Assembly: GCA_965240325.2 (NCBI GenBank)
Contig: OZ251225.1
Span: 496,001-560,000 of the forward strand
Direction of reading: 5' to 3'
From: Rebecca billardiae RCC1528
Taxonomy: Eukaryota > Haptophyta
DNA length: 64,000 nt
The position numbers were made by a program, and so were the translations under genes. Below the pieces are notes generated by a model that searched no databases, was not told the origin of the DNA, and worked only from the letters and a program-made list of their open reading frames with translations. Below, piece by piece: positions 40,801 to 52,800 of the stretch; position 1 is the first letter of the stretch, and each line of letters begins with the position of its first letter.

Positions 40801-43800
40801 GTCGCCGCCGCCGAGGTCGATCACGCACGCGGTCTGGTTGTCGCCGTACGCGGCGAAGCCGGAGCCCGAGAGCGTGACGAGCGTGCCGCCAGTCGTCGGG
40901 CCGCCCGGCGGCTCGACGGCCGTCACGTTCACGCTCGCGAGGTCGTACAGCTCGAAGCCGATCTCGTCGAAGACGACGGGCTCGACGTTGTACCCGCCGT
41001 TGAGCGAGAGCGTGACCGCGTACGACCCCGCGCGCACGTCGGTCGGCGCGGCGCACACGACGGTGGTGGTGGCGAGGATGGTGGCGGGCGCGAGCGCCTC
41101 CGCGCCCGACGCGTCGGTGTAGATGCACACCGCCGCGCCGTCCAGGTCGACGAAGCCGCCGCCGAGCAGCGTGAGCGCCGTGGGCGCGCCGATCGGCGCG
41201 CCCGCCGGGAAGCCGGCCTCGACGATTGCGTTGTACAGCACAAACTGCGGCCCGTCCGACGAGAAGGAGGCGCCGTCGAGCGACACGTCGACGGTGAAGT
41301 TGTAAAACGTGCCCACGCCCGTGGGCGATGCGTACGGCACGCCCGCGACCATCTCGGCGAGCCCCTTGTCCGGCAGCGAGCCGGGCAGCTCGGCGAGCAC
41401 GGAGCCGTCGCGCACGTAGCGCACGGTGAGCCGGCCGAGGTCGACGTACGCGTCGAGCTCGGCCGCGCCCTCCTCGTACCCGGCGACGGTGAGGAGGTTG
41501 TCCGCGGGGAGCAGGCCCTGCGGCGAGCCGGGCGGGAGGAGGCGCAGCGCGCGCACGGCGGAGAGCTCGTAGAACGTGAAGCCCGAGCTCACCGCGATGC
41601 GCTTCTCGCACGCCGAGTCGCGCTCGAGCTCGGCGGCCGTGCAGCACACGCCCTCCGCCAGCTCGTCCGCCGTGCACCGCGCCGCCTCGAGCTCGAGGAA
41701 CACCTCGCGCGCGACGGCGTACGCGGCCGGCGCGGGGCAGACGATGTGGTCGCTCGCGACCGCGGTGACGAAGGAGCGCTCGCCCTTGTTCCCGCCGAAC
41801 ACGCAGACGAGCGACTCCGCGCCGCGCGCGTTGAACCAGCCGAGCGCGCGGTCGAACGGGTCGCCCTCGCCCGCCGCAAAGCCCGTGCCAAAGATGGTCA
41901 CCTCCGTGGACGAGCCGAGCGCGGCGCCGACCGGCTGTATCGAGCCGATCTCCGCGAGCGCGAACGGGTTGCGCGAGAGCGTGACCGAGAGCGTCGACGT
42001 GGCGAAGAGGTGCCACTCGAAGCCGACGAACTTGTAGCACAGCACCGCGCCCGAGACCTCGCGCATGTACTCGGTCGGGCCGATCGTGCCGTTGGCGCTC
42101 ACCGACTGCACGGGCGCGACGTACTCGTACCCGGCGGCGGCGGCGGAGGCGCAGTCCGTCGCGACCTGCGCGCCCGACGCGGTGTCGCCGCTGAGCAGCA
42201 CCCACAGCGCGAGGTCGCCCGCGCCCACGCCCACGCCCTCGAACTGGATCACCTCGGCGAACGTCGCGACGGTCGAGGTGGCGGCGATCCGCACGGTGGG
42301 CTCGGTCACCTCGTACACGTCGAGCGTGAAGGCCGGGTACAGCTTGAACGCGTTGCCCGCAAACGAGTAGCACAGCTGGTAGCCCACGCCGCCGTTGTCG
42401 GCGAGGAAGGTGTACGTCGCGGTCGCGTCGCCGAGCCGCGTGGTGGCGACGCTCTGCAACCCGCCCGTCTGCTGCTGCCACGGCCGGCAGCCCGGCGCCG
42501 TGCACGCGCAGCTCGTCGCGCCCGGCGGCACCAGGAAGGCGCGGTCGGCGTCGGAGACGCCCACGCCGCCAAACCAGAAGGTGCGCGGGGCGCTGACGAT
42601 GATGGCGCCGCTGGTGGGCGCGCCGACGCCGCCCAGGCGCAGCGCGTCCGGGATGTCCGCGTCCGAGAAGGCGAGCAGCTCGAACACCTCCAGCGAGACC
42701 GCGGCGAAGGCGGCGACGCCCTTGGCGCGGAAGTTGTAGCAGAGCGAGAGCGCGGCGCTCGAGTACGTGGACGGCGTGAACGTGACGCTCGCGGCGCCGT
42801 CGCCGACAAAGGTGGGCACGAGCAGGCCGCTGAAGGACGCGGCCGCGCCGACCGAGCAGTCGGTGGCGTAGAACGCCTCCTGGTCCGCGGCCGAGAGCCC
42901 GATGCCGCGCAGCGTGATCGTCGTGGGCACGCCGGCCGTGGCGGTGGTGAGCGCGGGCGCGGACACCTCGGCCGCACTCGCCGTCACCTCCGGCACGAGC
43001 ACCCACGGCTCGAAGCCGCCGTCCGGCCGGCTGAAGCGGTAGCACAGGTGCAGCTCGGCGAGGCCGTCGAAGAAGGTGAACGGCGTCACGCCGCCCGCGC
43101 GCACCGTCTGGTACGCGGCGGTGCGCACGCTCGGGTCGGAGGGGAGCGTGCCGGCGTGGCCCGAGGGCGGCGCGTCGCAGCCGAGCGACGCGTTCACCCA
43201 CTTGGCCTGGTCGCCCGCCTTCACGCCGACGCCGCTGAACGCGACGCTCTCCTCGAGGCCGACGACCGCAAACACGGCCGCGCTCGGGCCCGTCACCTCG
43301 TACGACGACAGCTGCGCGCCCGGGTAGTGCACGTACGGCTCGGCGCCGAACTTGTAGCACAGCTCGGCGGCGACGATGCCCGCGCTCGTGACGAGGGAGA
43401 TGGCGCCGTCGGCCACTGTCAGCTCGCCGCCGAGCGCCGGGTCGGGCGTGAGCGACGCGCAGTCGGGCGCGCCGGCGGACGCGTCGGCAAAGAAGGCGAG
43501 GTCGCCGTCGGCCACGCCGTACCCGCTCAGCGGCAGCGGCTCGGCCACGCCCTTGACGACGACGAGCGCCTGCTCGTCGAGGGCGAACGCGTCGTACTGC
43601 ACGGCGGGCACGTGCACGTGCGCGCCCTCCGTGGCGAACTGGTAGCACAGGCTGGCGAGGCCGGCGGCGGTGGTGTCCGTGAACGTGAAGGACGCGCTGC
43701 CGCTGGCGTCCACCGTCTGCTCGCCGCCGAGGCTGGGCAGCGCGCCGGCCGAGCAGTCCGCCTCGACCGTCCAGAAGGCGCTATCGCCCGCGCCCACGCC

Positions 43801-46800
43801 CACGCCGCTGAAGGCCACCGCCTCCGCCACTCCCACCACGCCCACGGTGCGCGCGGGCGAGAGCACGGCGAGCGCGGACGCGGTGAGCGCGGGGTACGGC
43901 ACAAACGCGCCGCCGTCGTACCCGCCGAAGCCGTAGCACAGCTGCAGGCTCGCCTCGGGCTGCGCGAAGGCGAAGGCGGCCTGCAGGCCGGCGTCGAGCG
44001 GCTGCACGCCGCCGTACGCATCGCCGTACTCGAGCGCGTACGTCGCGGCGCGCGGGCACGCGGTGAGGTTGGCCGGCAGCAGGTAGGCGCGGTCGCCCTC
44101 CGCGACGCCCGCGCCGCTGAACTCGAGCAGCAGGCTCGAGCCCACCACCGCGCTCGTGTCCGCCGCGCCGGGGTCGGCCATCGAGTCGACGCCCCTCGAG
44201 TCGACGAGCGTGTCCGCAAACAGCGACCACGGCCGGCCGGCCGTGTCGCCAAACTTGTAGCACAGCTCGAAGGAGCCGGCGGCGGCGAAGGTGAAGGTGG
44301 CGCGGCCGCCCGAGCCAACCGCCGCCTGCGGCGCGCCCGCGCCGGCGGCAGACGCGCACTCTGTGTCCACGCACGTCGCGAGCGCGCTGCCGCTCAGGCC
44401 GGCGCACGCCGCGGCCGCCGTGCCCGCCGCCATCCACGCGGCCTGGTCGGCGAGGTTCTCGTTCGAGTTGACGCCGGTGCCGACGAGCTGCTGCTCCGAC
44501 GCGACGGCGCGCACAGCGAGCAGCGCGGCCGCGTCGATGCCGTACACGTCGAGCTCGGCGTTGGGCAGCTCGACGACCGCGCCGCCGCCCGCGGGCGCGT
44601 GGCAGAAGCGCAGCCGCGTGATGGCGCTCGGCATCGTCACCACGGCCACGCTCGTGCCGTCCTGCTCGGCGGCGGTGAACTCGCCGCCGAGCGCCGCGTC
44701 CGCGCTCGCGCCGTCGCACGAGGCCGTGGCGAGGAAGATCGTGTCGCCGGCCGCGGGCAGCCCGCCCGCCAAGGCGGCGACCGCGAGGTCAATCGTCTCC
44801 GGCGTGCCGACGACGGCGACGACGAACTCGGTCGTGCGCGGCGGCGGGCTCGGCGGCGGCGGCGGCGGTGGCGAGGGCGGCGGCGGGCGCGGCGGCGACG
44901 AGGGCGGCGGCGGCGAGGGCGGGCTCGGCGGCGGCGAGCTCGGTGGCGGCTGCGGGCTGGGCGGCGGCGGGCTGGGCGGCGGCGGCGGGCTGGGCGGCAG
45001 CGGCGGCGGCGGCGGCAGCGGCGGCGGGAACGGGCTGGGCGGCGGCGGCGAGGGCGGCGGCGGTGGCGGCGCGGAGGGCGGCGAGGGCGGCGACGACGGC
45101 GGTGAGGAGGGCGGCGGAGGGCTGGGCGGCGGGCTGGGCGGCGGCGTGGGTGGCGGGCTCGGCGGCGCGAGGGGCGGCGGGCTGGGCGGCGGCGAGGGCG
45201 GCGGGCTCGGCGGCGGCGACGGCGGCGGCGGAGGGAAGGGCACGACGCGCGGCGGCGGCGGCGGCGAGCTCGGCGGCGGCGGGCTGGGCGGCGGGGACGG
45301 AGGCGGGGACGGTGGTGGCGGCGATGGCGGCGGAGACGGCGGGGCCGATGGCGGCGGCGGCGATGGCGGCGGATTCGGCGGCGGCGATGGTGGCGCCGAC
45401 GGTGGCGGCGACGGTGGCGGCGAAGGTGGCGGCACCGGAGGCGGGCTCGGAGGCGCCGGCGGGGGCGAAGGTGGCGGCGGGCTCGGCGGCGGCGAGGGCG
45501 GCGGCGAAGGCGGCGGTGAGGGCGGCGGCGAGGGCGGCGGGCTCGGCGGCGGGCTGGGCGGCGGCGATGGCGGCGGGCTGGGCGGAGGCGAAGGTGGCGG
45601 GCTGGGTGGCGGACTCGGCGGAGGGCTCGGCGGAGGGCTCGGCGGCGGGCTGGGCGGCGGGCTGGGTGGCGGCGAGGGCGGCGGGCTTGGGGGAGGCGAG
45701 GGCGGTGGGCTTGGCGGCGGGCTGGGAGGTGGCGAGGGCGGCGGGCTCGGCGGCGGGCTCGGCGGCGGCGAGGGCGGCGGGCTCGGCGGCGGGCTCGGCG
45801 GCGGGCTCGGCGGCGGGCTCGGCGGCGGGCTTGGCGGCGGGCTCGGCGGCGGCGAGGGTGGCGGGCTCGGCGGCGGCGAGGGCGGCGGTGAGGGCGGGGG
45901 CGACGGCGGCGGGCTCGGCGGGGGCGAGGGTGGCGGTGAGGGCGGCGGCGACGGCGGCGGGCTGGGCGGCGGGCTGGGCGGCGGCGATGGCGGCGGGCTG
46001 GGCGGCGGGCTGGGCGGCGGCGATGGTGGCGGGCTGGGCGGCGGGCTGGGCGGCGGGCTGGGCGGCGGGCTGGGCGGCGGGCTCGGCGGCGGGCTCGGCG
46101 GCGGGCTCGGCGGCGGGCTCGGTGGCGGCGACGGCGGCGGGCTGGGCGGAGGCGATGGAGGAGGGCTGGGCGGCGGCGCTGGGGGCGGGCTGGGGGGTGG
46201 CGACGGTGGCGGGTTTGGCGGCGGGCTCGGCGGCGGGCTCGGCGGCGGCGACGGTGGCGGCGGGCTGGGCGGCGGGCTGGGCGGCGGTGAGGGCGGCGGG
46301 CTCGGTGGTGGCGACGGTGGCGGTGAGGGTGGCGGGCTTGGCGGCGGAGACGGCGGCGGGCTCGGCGGCGGCGATGGCGGTGGCGATGGCGGCGGGCTTG
46401 GCGGTGGGCTTGGCGGCGGGCTCGGCGGCGGCGATGGCGGCGGCGATGGCGGAGGGCTCGGTGGCGGGCTCGGTGGCGGCGAAGGCGGCGGGCTCGGTGG
46501 CGGGCTCGGCGGCGGCGACGGCGGCGGACTCGGTGGCGGCGACGGTGGCGGCGAAGGCGGCGGGCTCGGCGGGGGGCTCGGCGGTGGGCTCGGCGGCGGG
46601 CTCGGCGGCGGGCTCGGCGGTGGCGATGGCGGCGGGCTCGGCGGCGGGCTCGGCGGCGGGCTCGGCGGTGGCGAGGGCGGCGGGCTCGGCGGCGGGCTCG
46701 GCGGCGGCGAGGGCGGCGGGCTCGGTGGCGGGCTCGGCGGGGGCGACGGCGGCGGGCTCGGCGGCGGCGACGGTGGCGGCGAAGGCGGCGGGCTCGGCGG

Positions 46801-49800
46801 CGGGCTCGGCGGTGGGCTCGGCGGCGGGCTCGGCGGCGGGCTTGGTGGTGGCGATGGCGGCGGGCTCGGCGGCGGGCTCGGCGGCGGGCTCGGCGGTGGC
46901 GAGGGCGGCGGGCTCGGCGGCGGGCTCGGCGGCGGCGAGGGCGGCGGGCTCGGTGGCGGGCTCGGCGGGGGCGAGGGCGGCGGGCTCGGCGGCGGCGATG
47001 GGGGCGGCGAAGGCGGCGGGCTGGGCGGCGGGCTGGGCGGCGGGCTGGGAGGCGGTGATGGCGGTGGGCTTGGCGGCGGGCTTGGCGGCGGGCTCGGCGG
47101 CGGACTTGGCGGCGGGCTCGGTGGCGGCGAGGGCGGCGGCGAGGGCGGCGGGCTCGGTGGCGGGCTTGGCGGTGGCGAGGGCGGCGGGCTCGGCGGTGGC
47201 GAGGGTGGCGGACTGGGCGGCGGCGAGGGTGGCGGGCTCGGCGGCGGGCTGGGCGGAGGGCTCGGCGGTGGCGATGGCGGCGGCGATGGCGGCGGCGATG
47301 GCGGCGGGCTCGGCGGAGGGCTCGGCGGTGGCGAGGGCGGCGGGCTCGGCGGCGGGCTCGGAGGAGGCGATGGCGGGGGACTCGGTGGGGGCGAGGGCGG
47401 TGGGGACGGCGGCGGAGACGGCGGTGGCGAGGGCGGTGGGCTCGGCGGCGGGGAGGGCGGTGGCGAGGGCGGCGGGCTTGGCGGCGGAGAGGGCGGCGGG
47501 CTCGGAGGTGGCGAGGGTGGCGGCGACGGCGGCGGGCTCGGCGGTGGCGAGGGCGGCGGTGAGGGCGGTGGCGAGGGCGGCGGGCTCGGCGGCGGGCTCG
47601 GCGGCGGGCTCGGCGGCGGGCTCGGCGGCGGGCTCGGCGGCGGGCTTGGGGGCGGCGAGGGCGGAGGGCTCGGTGGCGGGCTTGGTGGCGGCGAGGGCGG
47701 CGGGCTCGGCGGCGGGCTGGGCGGCGGCGAGGGCGGCGGGCTGGGTGGCGGGCTCGGAGGAGGCGAAGGTGGTGGGCTGGGTGGCGGGCTCGGTGGCGGC
47801 GACGGCGGCGGCGACGGCGGCGGCGACGGCGGCGGGCTCGGCGGAGGGCTCGGAGGCGGGCTCGGAGGCGGGCTCGGCGGCGGGCTCGGCGGCGGCGAGG
47901 GCGGTGGACTCGGCGGCGGGCTCGGCGGCGGGCTCGGCGGCGGCGAGGGCGGCGGGCTCGGAGGCGGCGAAGGTGGTGGGCTGGGTGGCGGGCTCGGCGG
48001 CGGGCTGGGTGGTGGCGACGGCGGCGGGCTCGGCGGCGGCGACGGCGGCGGCGACGGCGGCGGCGACGGCGGTGGGCTGGGCGGCGGGCTTGGCGGTGGG
48101 CTCGGCGGCGGACTCGGTGGGGGCGAGGGCGGTGGACTCGGCGGCGGGCTCGGCGGCGGGCTCGGCGGCGGCGACGGCGGCGGGCTCGGAGGAGGCGATG
48201 GTGGTGGGCTGGGTGGCGGGCTCGGCGGCGGGCTCGGCGGCGGGCTCGGCGGCGGGCTCGGCGGCGGGCTGGGCGGCGGGCTGGGCGGCGGCGACGGCGG
48301 CGGTGACGGCGGTGGCGATGGCGGCGGGCTTGGCGGCGGGCTCGGTGGCGGCGAGGGCGGTGGACTCGGCGGCGGGCTCGGCGGCGGGCTCGGCGGCGGG
48401 CTCGGCGGCGGGCTCGGAGGAGGCGAAGGTGGTGGGCTGGGTGGCGGGCTGGGTGGCGGGCTGGGCGGCGGGCTGGGCGGCGGACTCGGCGGCGGGCTGG
48501 GCGGCGGCGACGGCGGCGGCGACGGCGGCGGCGACGGCGGCGGCGATGGCGGCGGCGATGGCGGCGGGCTCGGCGGCGGCGAGGGCGGTGGACTCGGCGG
48601 CGGACTCGGCGGCGGGCTCGGCGGCGGGCTCGGCGGCGGGCTCGGAGGAGGCGAAGGCGGCGGGCTGGGTGGCGGGCTCGGCGGCGGGCTCGGCGGCGGG
48701 CTTGGCGGCGGGCTCGGCGGCGGCGAGGGCGGCGGCGAGGGCGGCGGCGAGGGCGGCGGCGAGGGCGGCGGGCTCGGCGGTGGGCTCGGCGGCGGCGAGG
48801 GCGGTGGACTCGGCGGCGGGCTCGGCGGCGGGCTTGGCGGCGGGCTCGGCGGCGGGCTCGGAGGAGGCGATGGTGGTGGGCTGGGTGGCGGGCTGGGCGG
48901 CGGGCTCGGCGGCGGGCTGGGCGGCGGGCTCGGCGGCGGGCTGGGCGGCGGGCTCGGCGGCGGCGACGGCGGCGGTGAAGGGGGTGGGCTCGGCGGCGGC
49001 GATGGCGGCGGGCTCGGCGGCGGCGATGGAGGCGGTGGCGACGGAGGCGGGCTCGGCGGCGGGCTGGGCGGCGGCGAGGGCGGAGGTGAGGGCGGTGGGC
49101 TGGGCGGCGGCGACGGCGGCGGTGACGGCGGTGGCGACGGCGGTGGCGACGGCGGCGGGCTCGGAGGCGGCGACGGCGGCGGGGGGCTTGGTGGCGGGCT
49201 TGGCGGCGGCGATGGCGGCGGCGATGGCGGCGGCGATGGCGGCGGCGATGGCGGCGGGCTTGGCGGCGGCGATGGCGGCGGCGATGGCGGCGGGCTGGGC
49301 GGAGGCGAGGGTGGTGGCGCGGGTGGTGGGCTTGGCGGCGGGCTCGGCGGCGGGCTCGGCGGCGGGCTCGGCGGCGGGCTCGGTGGCGGCGAGGGCGGTG
49401 GACTTGGCGGCGGGCTCGGCGGCGGGCTTGGCGGCGGGCTCGGTGGCGGTGACGGCGGCGGCGATGGCGGTGGAGGCGACGGTGGAGGGCTGGGCGGCGG
49501 GCTGGGTGGCGGTGACGGTGGGGGCGACGGCGGTGGGCTCGGCGGCGGGCTCGGCGGCGGGCTGGGCGGCGGCGATGGCGGCGGCGATGGCGGTGGCGAC
49601 GGGGGCGGGCTCGGCGGCGGGCTCGGCGGCGGCGACGGCGGTGGGCTTGGTGGCGGGCTCGGCGGTGGAGGGCTCGGTGGCGGGCTTGGCGGCGGCGATG
49701 GCGGCGGCGATGGCGGCGGCGATGGCGGTGGGCTGGGCGGAGGCGAGGGCGGTGGCGCGGGTGGCGGGCTTGGCGGCGGGCTCGGCGGCGGGCTCGGCGG

Positions 49801-52800
49801 CGGGCTTGGCGGCGGGCTCGGAGGAGGCGAAGGTGGTGGGCTGGGTGGAGGGCTTGGCGGCGGGCTCGGGGGCGGGCTCGGTGGAGGTGACGGCGGCGGC
49901 GATGGCGGCGGGGGCGACGGTGGAGGGCTGGGCGGCGGGCTGGGTGGCGGTGATGGTGGGGGCGACGGCGGTGGGCTCGGCGGCGGGCTGGGCGGCGGGC
50001 TGGGCGGCGGTGATGGCGGCGGCGATGGCGGTGGCGACGGTGGCGGGCTCGGCGGCGGGCTCGGCGGCGGCGATGGCGGTGGGCTTGGCGGCGGGCTCGG
50101 CGGCGGAGGGCTCGGTGGCGGGCTTGGCGGCGGCGACGGCGGTGGCGATGGCGGCGGCGATGGCGGCGGGCTCGGTGGTGGTGACGGTGGCGGGCTTGGC
50201 GGTGGCGAGGGCGGTGGGCTCGGCGGCGGCGAGGGCGGCGGGCTCGGCGGCGGCGAGGGCGGCGGGCTCGGCGGCGGGCTTGGCGGCGGGCTCGGCGGCG
50301 GTGGCGAGGGCGGCGGAGAGGGCGGTGGGCTTGGCGGCGGGCTTGGCGGCGGGCTCGGCGGCGGCGACGGCGGCGGGCTGGGCGGCGGCGACGGCGGTGG
50401 GCTCGGCGGCGGCGAGGGCGGCGGGCTGGGCGGAGGCGAGGGTGGTGGCGCGGGTGGCGGGCTTGGCGGCGGGCTTGGCGGCGGGCTCGGCGGCGGGCTC
50501 GGCGGCGGGCTCGGCGGCGGGCTCGGCGGCGGGCTCGGTGGCGGAGAGGGCGGTGGGCTTGGCGGCGGGCTCGGCGGCGGGCTCGGCGGTGGCGACGGTG
50601 GCGGGCTGGGCGGCGGCGACGGCGGCGGGGGCGAGGGCGGCGGCGAGGGCGGCGGGCTGGGCGGCGGCGAGGGTGGAGGCGAGGGCGGCGGGGACGGCGG
50701 CGGGGACGGCGGCGGGCTCGGCGGCGGAGAAGGTGGCGGCGAGGGCGGCGGGCTCGGCGGCGGGCTCGGCGGCGGCGAGGGCGGCGGCGATGGCGGCGGG
50801 CTGGGAGGCGGGGACGGAGGTGGCGGCGATGGCGGCGGCGATGGCGGCGGGCTCGGTGGAGGGCTCGGGGGCGGTGACGGCGGCGGTGACGGCGGCGGGC
50901 TCGGCGGCGGGCTCGGCGGCGGCGACGGCGGCGGGCTCGGCGGCGGGCTCGGCGGCGGCGACGGCGGCGGAGGCGACGGGGGCGGCGAGGGAGGCGGACT
51001 CGGCGGCGGCGACGGCGGCGGCGACGGCGGCGGGCTCGGCGGTGGTGAAGGCGGCGGGCTCGGCGGCGGGCTTGGCGGAGGGCTCGGCGGCGGTGACGGC
51101 GGCGGTGACGGCGGCGGGCTTGGCGGCGGGCTCGGCGGCGGGCTCGGCGGTGGCGAGGGCGGTGGCGGGCTCGGCGGCGGGCTCGGCGGTGGCGAGGGCG
51201 GTGGGCTCGGCGGTGGGCTCGGCGGCGGGCTCGGCGGTGGCGAGGGTGGTGGGCTTGGCGGCGGGCTCGGCGGCGGGCTGGGCGGTGGGCTGGGCGGCGG
51301 CGAGGGCGGCGGCGGCGATGGAGGCGGGCTCGGCGGTGGGCTTGGTGGCGGCGAGGGCGGCGGGCTGGGCGGCGGGCTGGGCGGCGGGCTCGGGGGTGGC
51401 GAGGGAGGTGGGCTGGGCGGCGGGCTGGGCGGCGGGCTCGGCGGAGGCGAGGGCGGTGGCGGCGAGGGCGGTGGTGAGGGCGGCGGGCTGGGTGGTGGCG
51501 AGGGCGGCGGGCTTGGCGGCGGGCTCGGCGGTGGCGATGGCGGCGGGCTCGGGGGCGGCGATGGCGGCGGGCTGGGCGGTGGCGAAGGTGGCGGTGATGG
51601 GGGTGGGCTCGGCGGCGGCGATGGCGGTGGGCTCGGCGGCGGCGATGGAGGCGGTGGCGACGGAGGCGGGCTGGGCGGCGGGCTGGGCGGCGGCGAGGGC
51701 GGAGGTGAGGGCGGTGGGCTGGGTGGCGGTGATGGCGGCGGCGACGGCGGCGGGGGCGACGGCGGCGGGCTGGGCGGCGGGCTGGGCGGCGGCGAAGGTG
51801 GAGGCGACGGCGGCGGGCTCGGCGGCGGGGAGGGCGGCGGACTCGGCGGCGGGCTCGGCGGCGGCGATGGCGGCGGGCTGGGAGGCGGGGACGGAGGCGG
51901 CGGCGATGGCGGCGGCGATGGCGGCGGGCTCGGTGGAGGGCTCGGGGGCGGTGACGGCGGCGGTGACGGCGGCGGGCTCGGCGGCGGGCTCGGCGGCGGC
52001 GACGGCGGCGGGCTCGGTGGCGGGCTCGGAGGCGGTGATGGTGGCGGGGGCGACGGGGGCGGCGAGGGAGGCGGACTCGGCGGCGGCGACGGTGGCGGCG
52101 ACGGCGGCGGGCTGGGCGGTGGTGAAGGCGGCGGGCTCGGCGGCGGGCTTGGCGGCGGGCTCGGCGGCGGTGACGGCGGCGGTGACGGCGGCGGGCTCGG
52201 CGGCGGGCTCGGCGGCGGGCTCGGCGGCGGCGAGGGCGGCGGCGGGCTCGGTGGCGGGCTCGGCGGTGGCGAGGGCGGTGGGCTCGGCGGAGGGCTCGGC
52301 GGCGGGCTCGGCGGTGGCGACGGTGGTGGGCTTGGCGGCGGGCTCGGCGGCGGGCTGGGCGGTGGGCTGGGCGGCGGCGAGGGCGGCGGCGGCGATGGTG
52401 GCGGGCTCGGCGGTGGGCTTGGTGGTGGCGAGGGCGGAGGGCTGGGCGGCGGGCTGGGCGGCGGGCTTGGGGGTGGCGAGGGAGGTGGGCTGGGCGGCGG
52501 GCTGGGCGGCGGGCTGGGCGGCGGCGAGGGCGGCGGCGGCGAGGGCGGTGGCGAGGGCGGCGGGCTGGGCGGTGGCGAGGGCGGCGGGCTCGGCGGCGGG
52601 CTCGGCGGCGGGCTCGGCGGCGGGCTCGGCGGTGGCGAGGGCGGCGGGCTCGGCGGCGGGCTCGGCGGCGGGCTCGGCGGCGGTGGCGAGGGCGGCGGAG
52701 AGGGCGGTGGGCTTGGAGGCGGGCTCGGCGGCGGGCTCGGCGGTGGCGACGGCGGCGGGCTAGGCGGCGGCGACGGCGGCGGGGGCGAGGGCGGCGGGCT

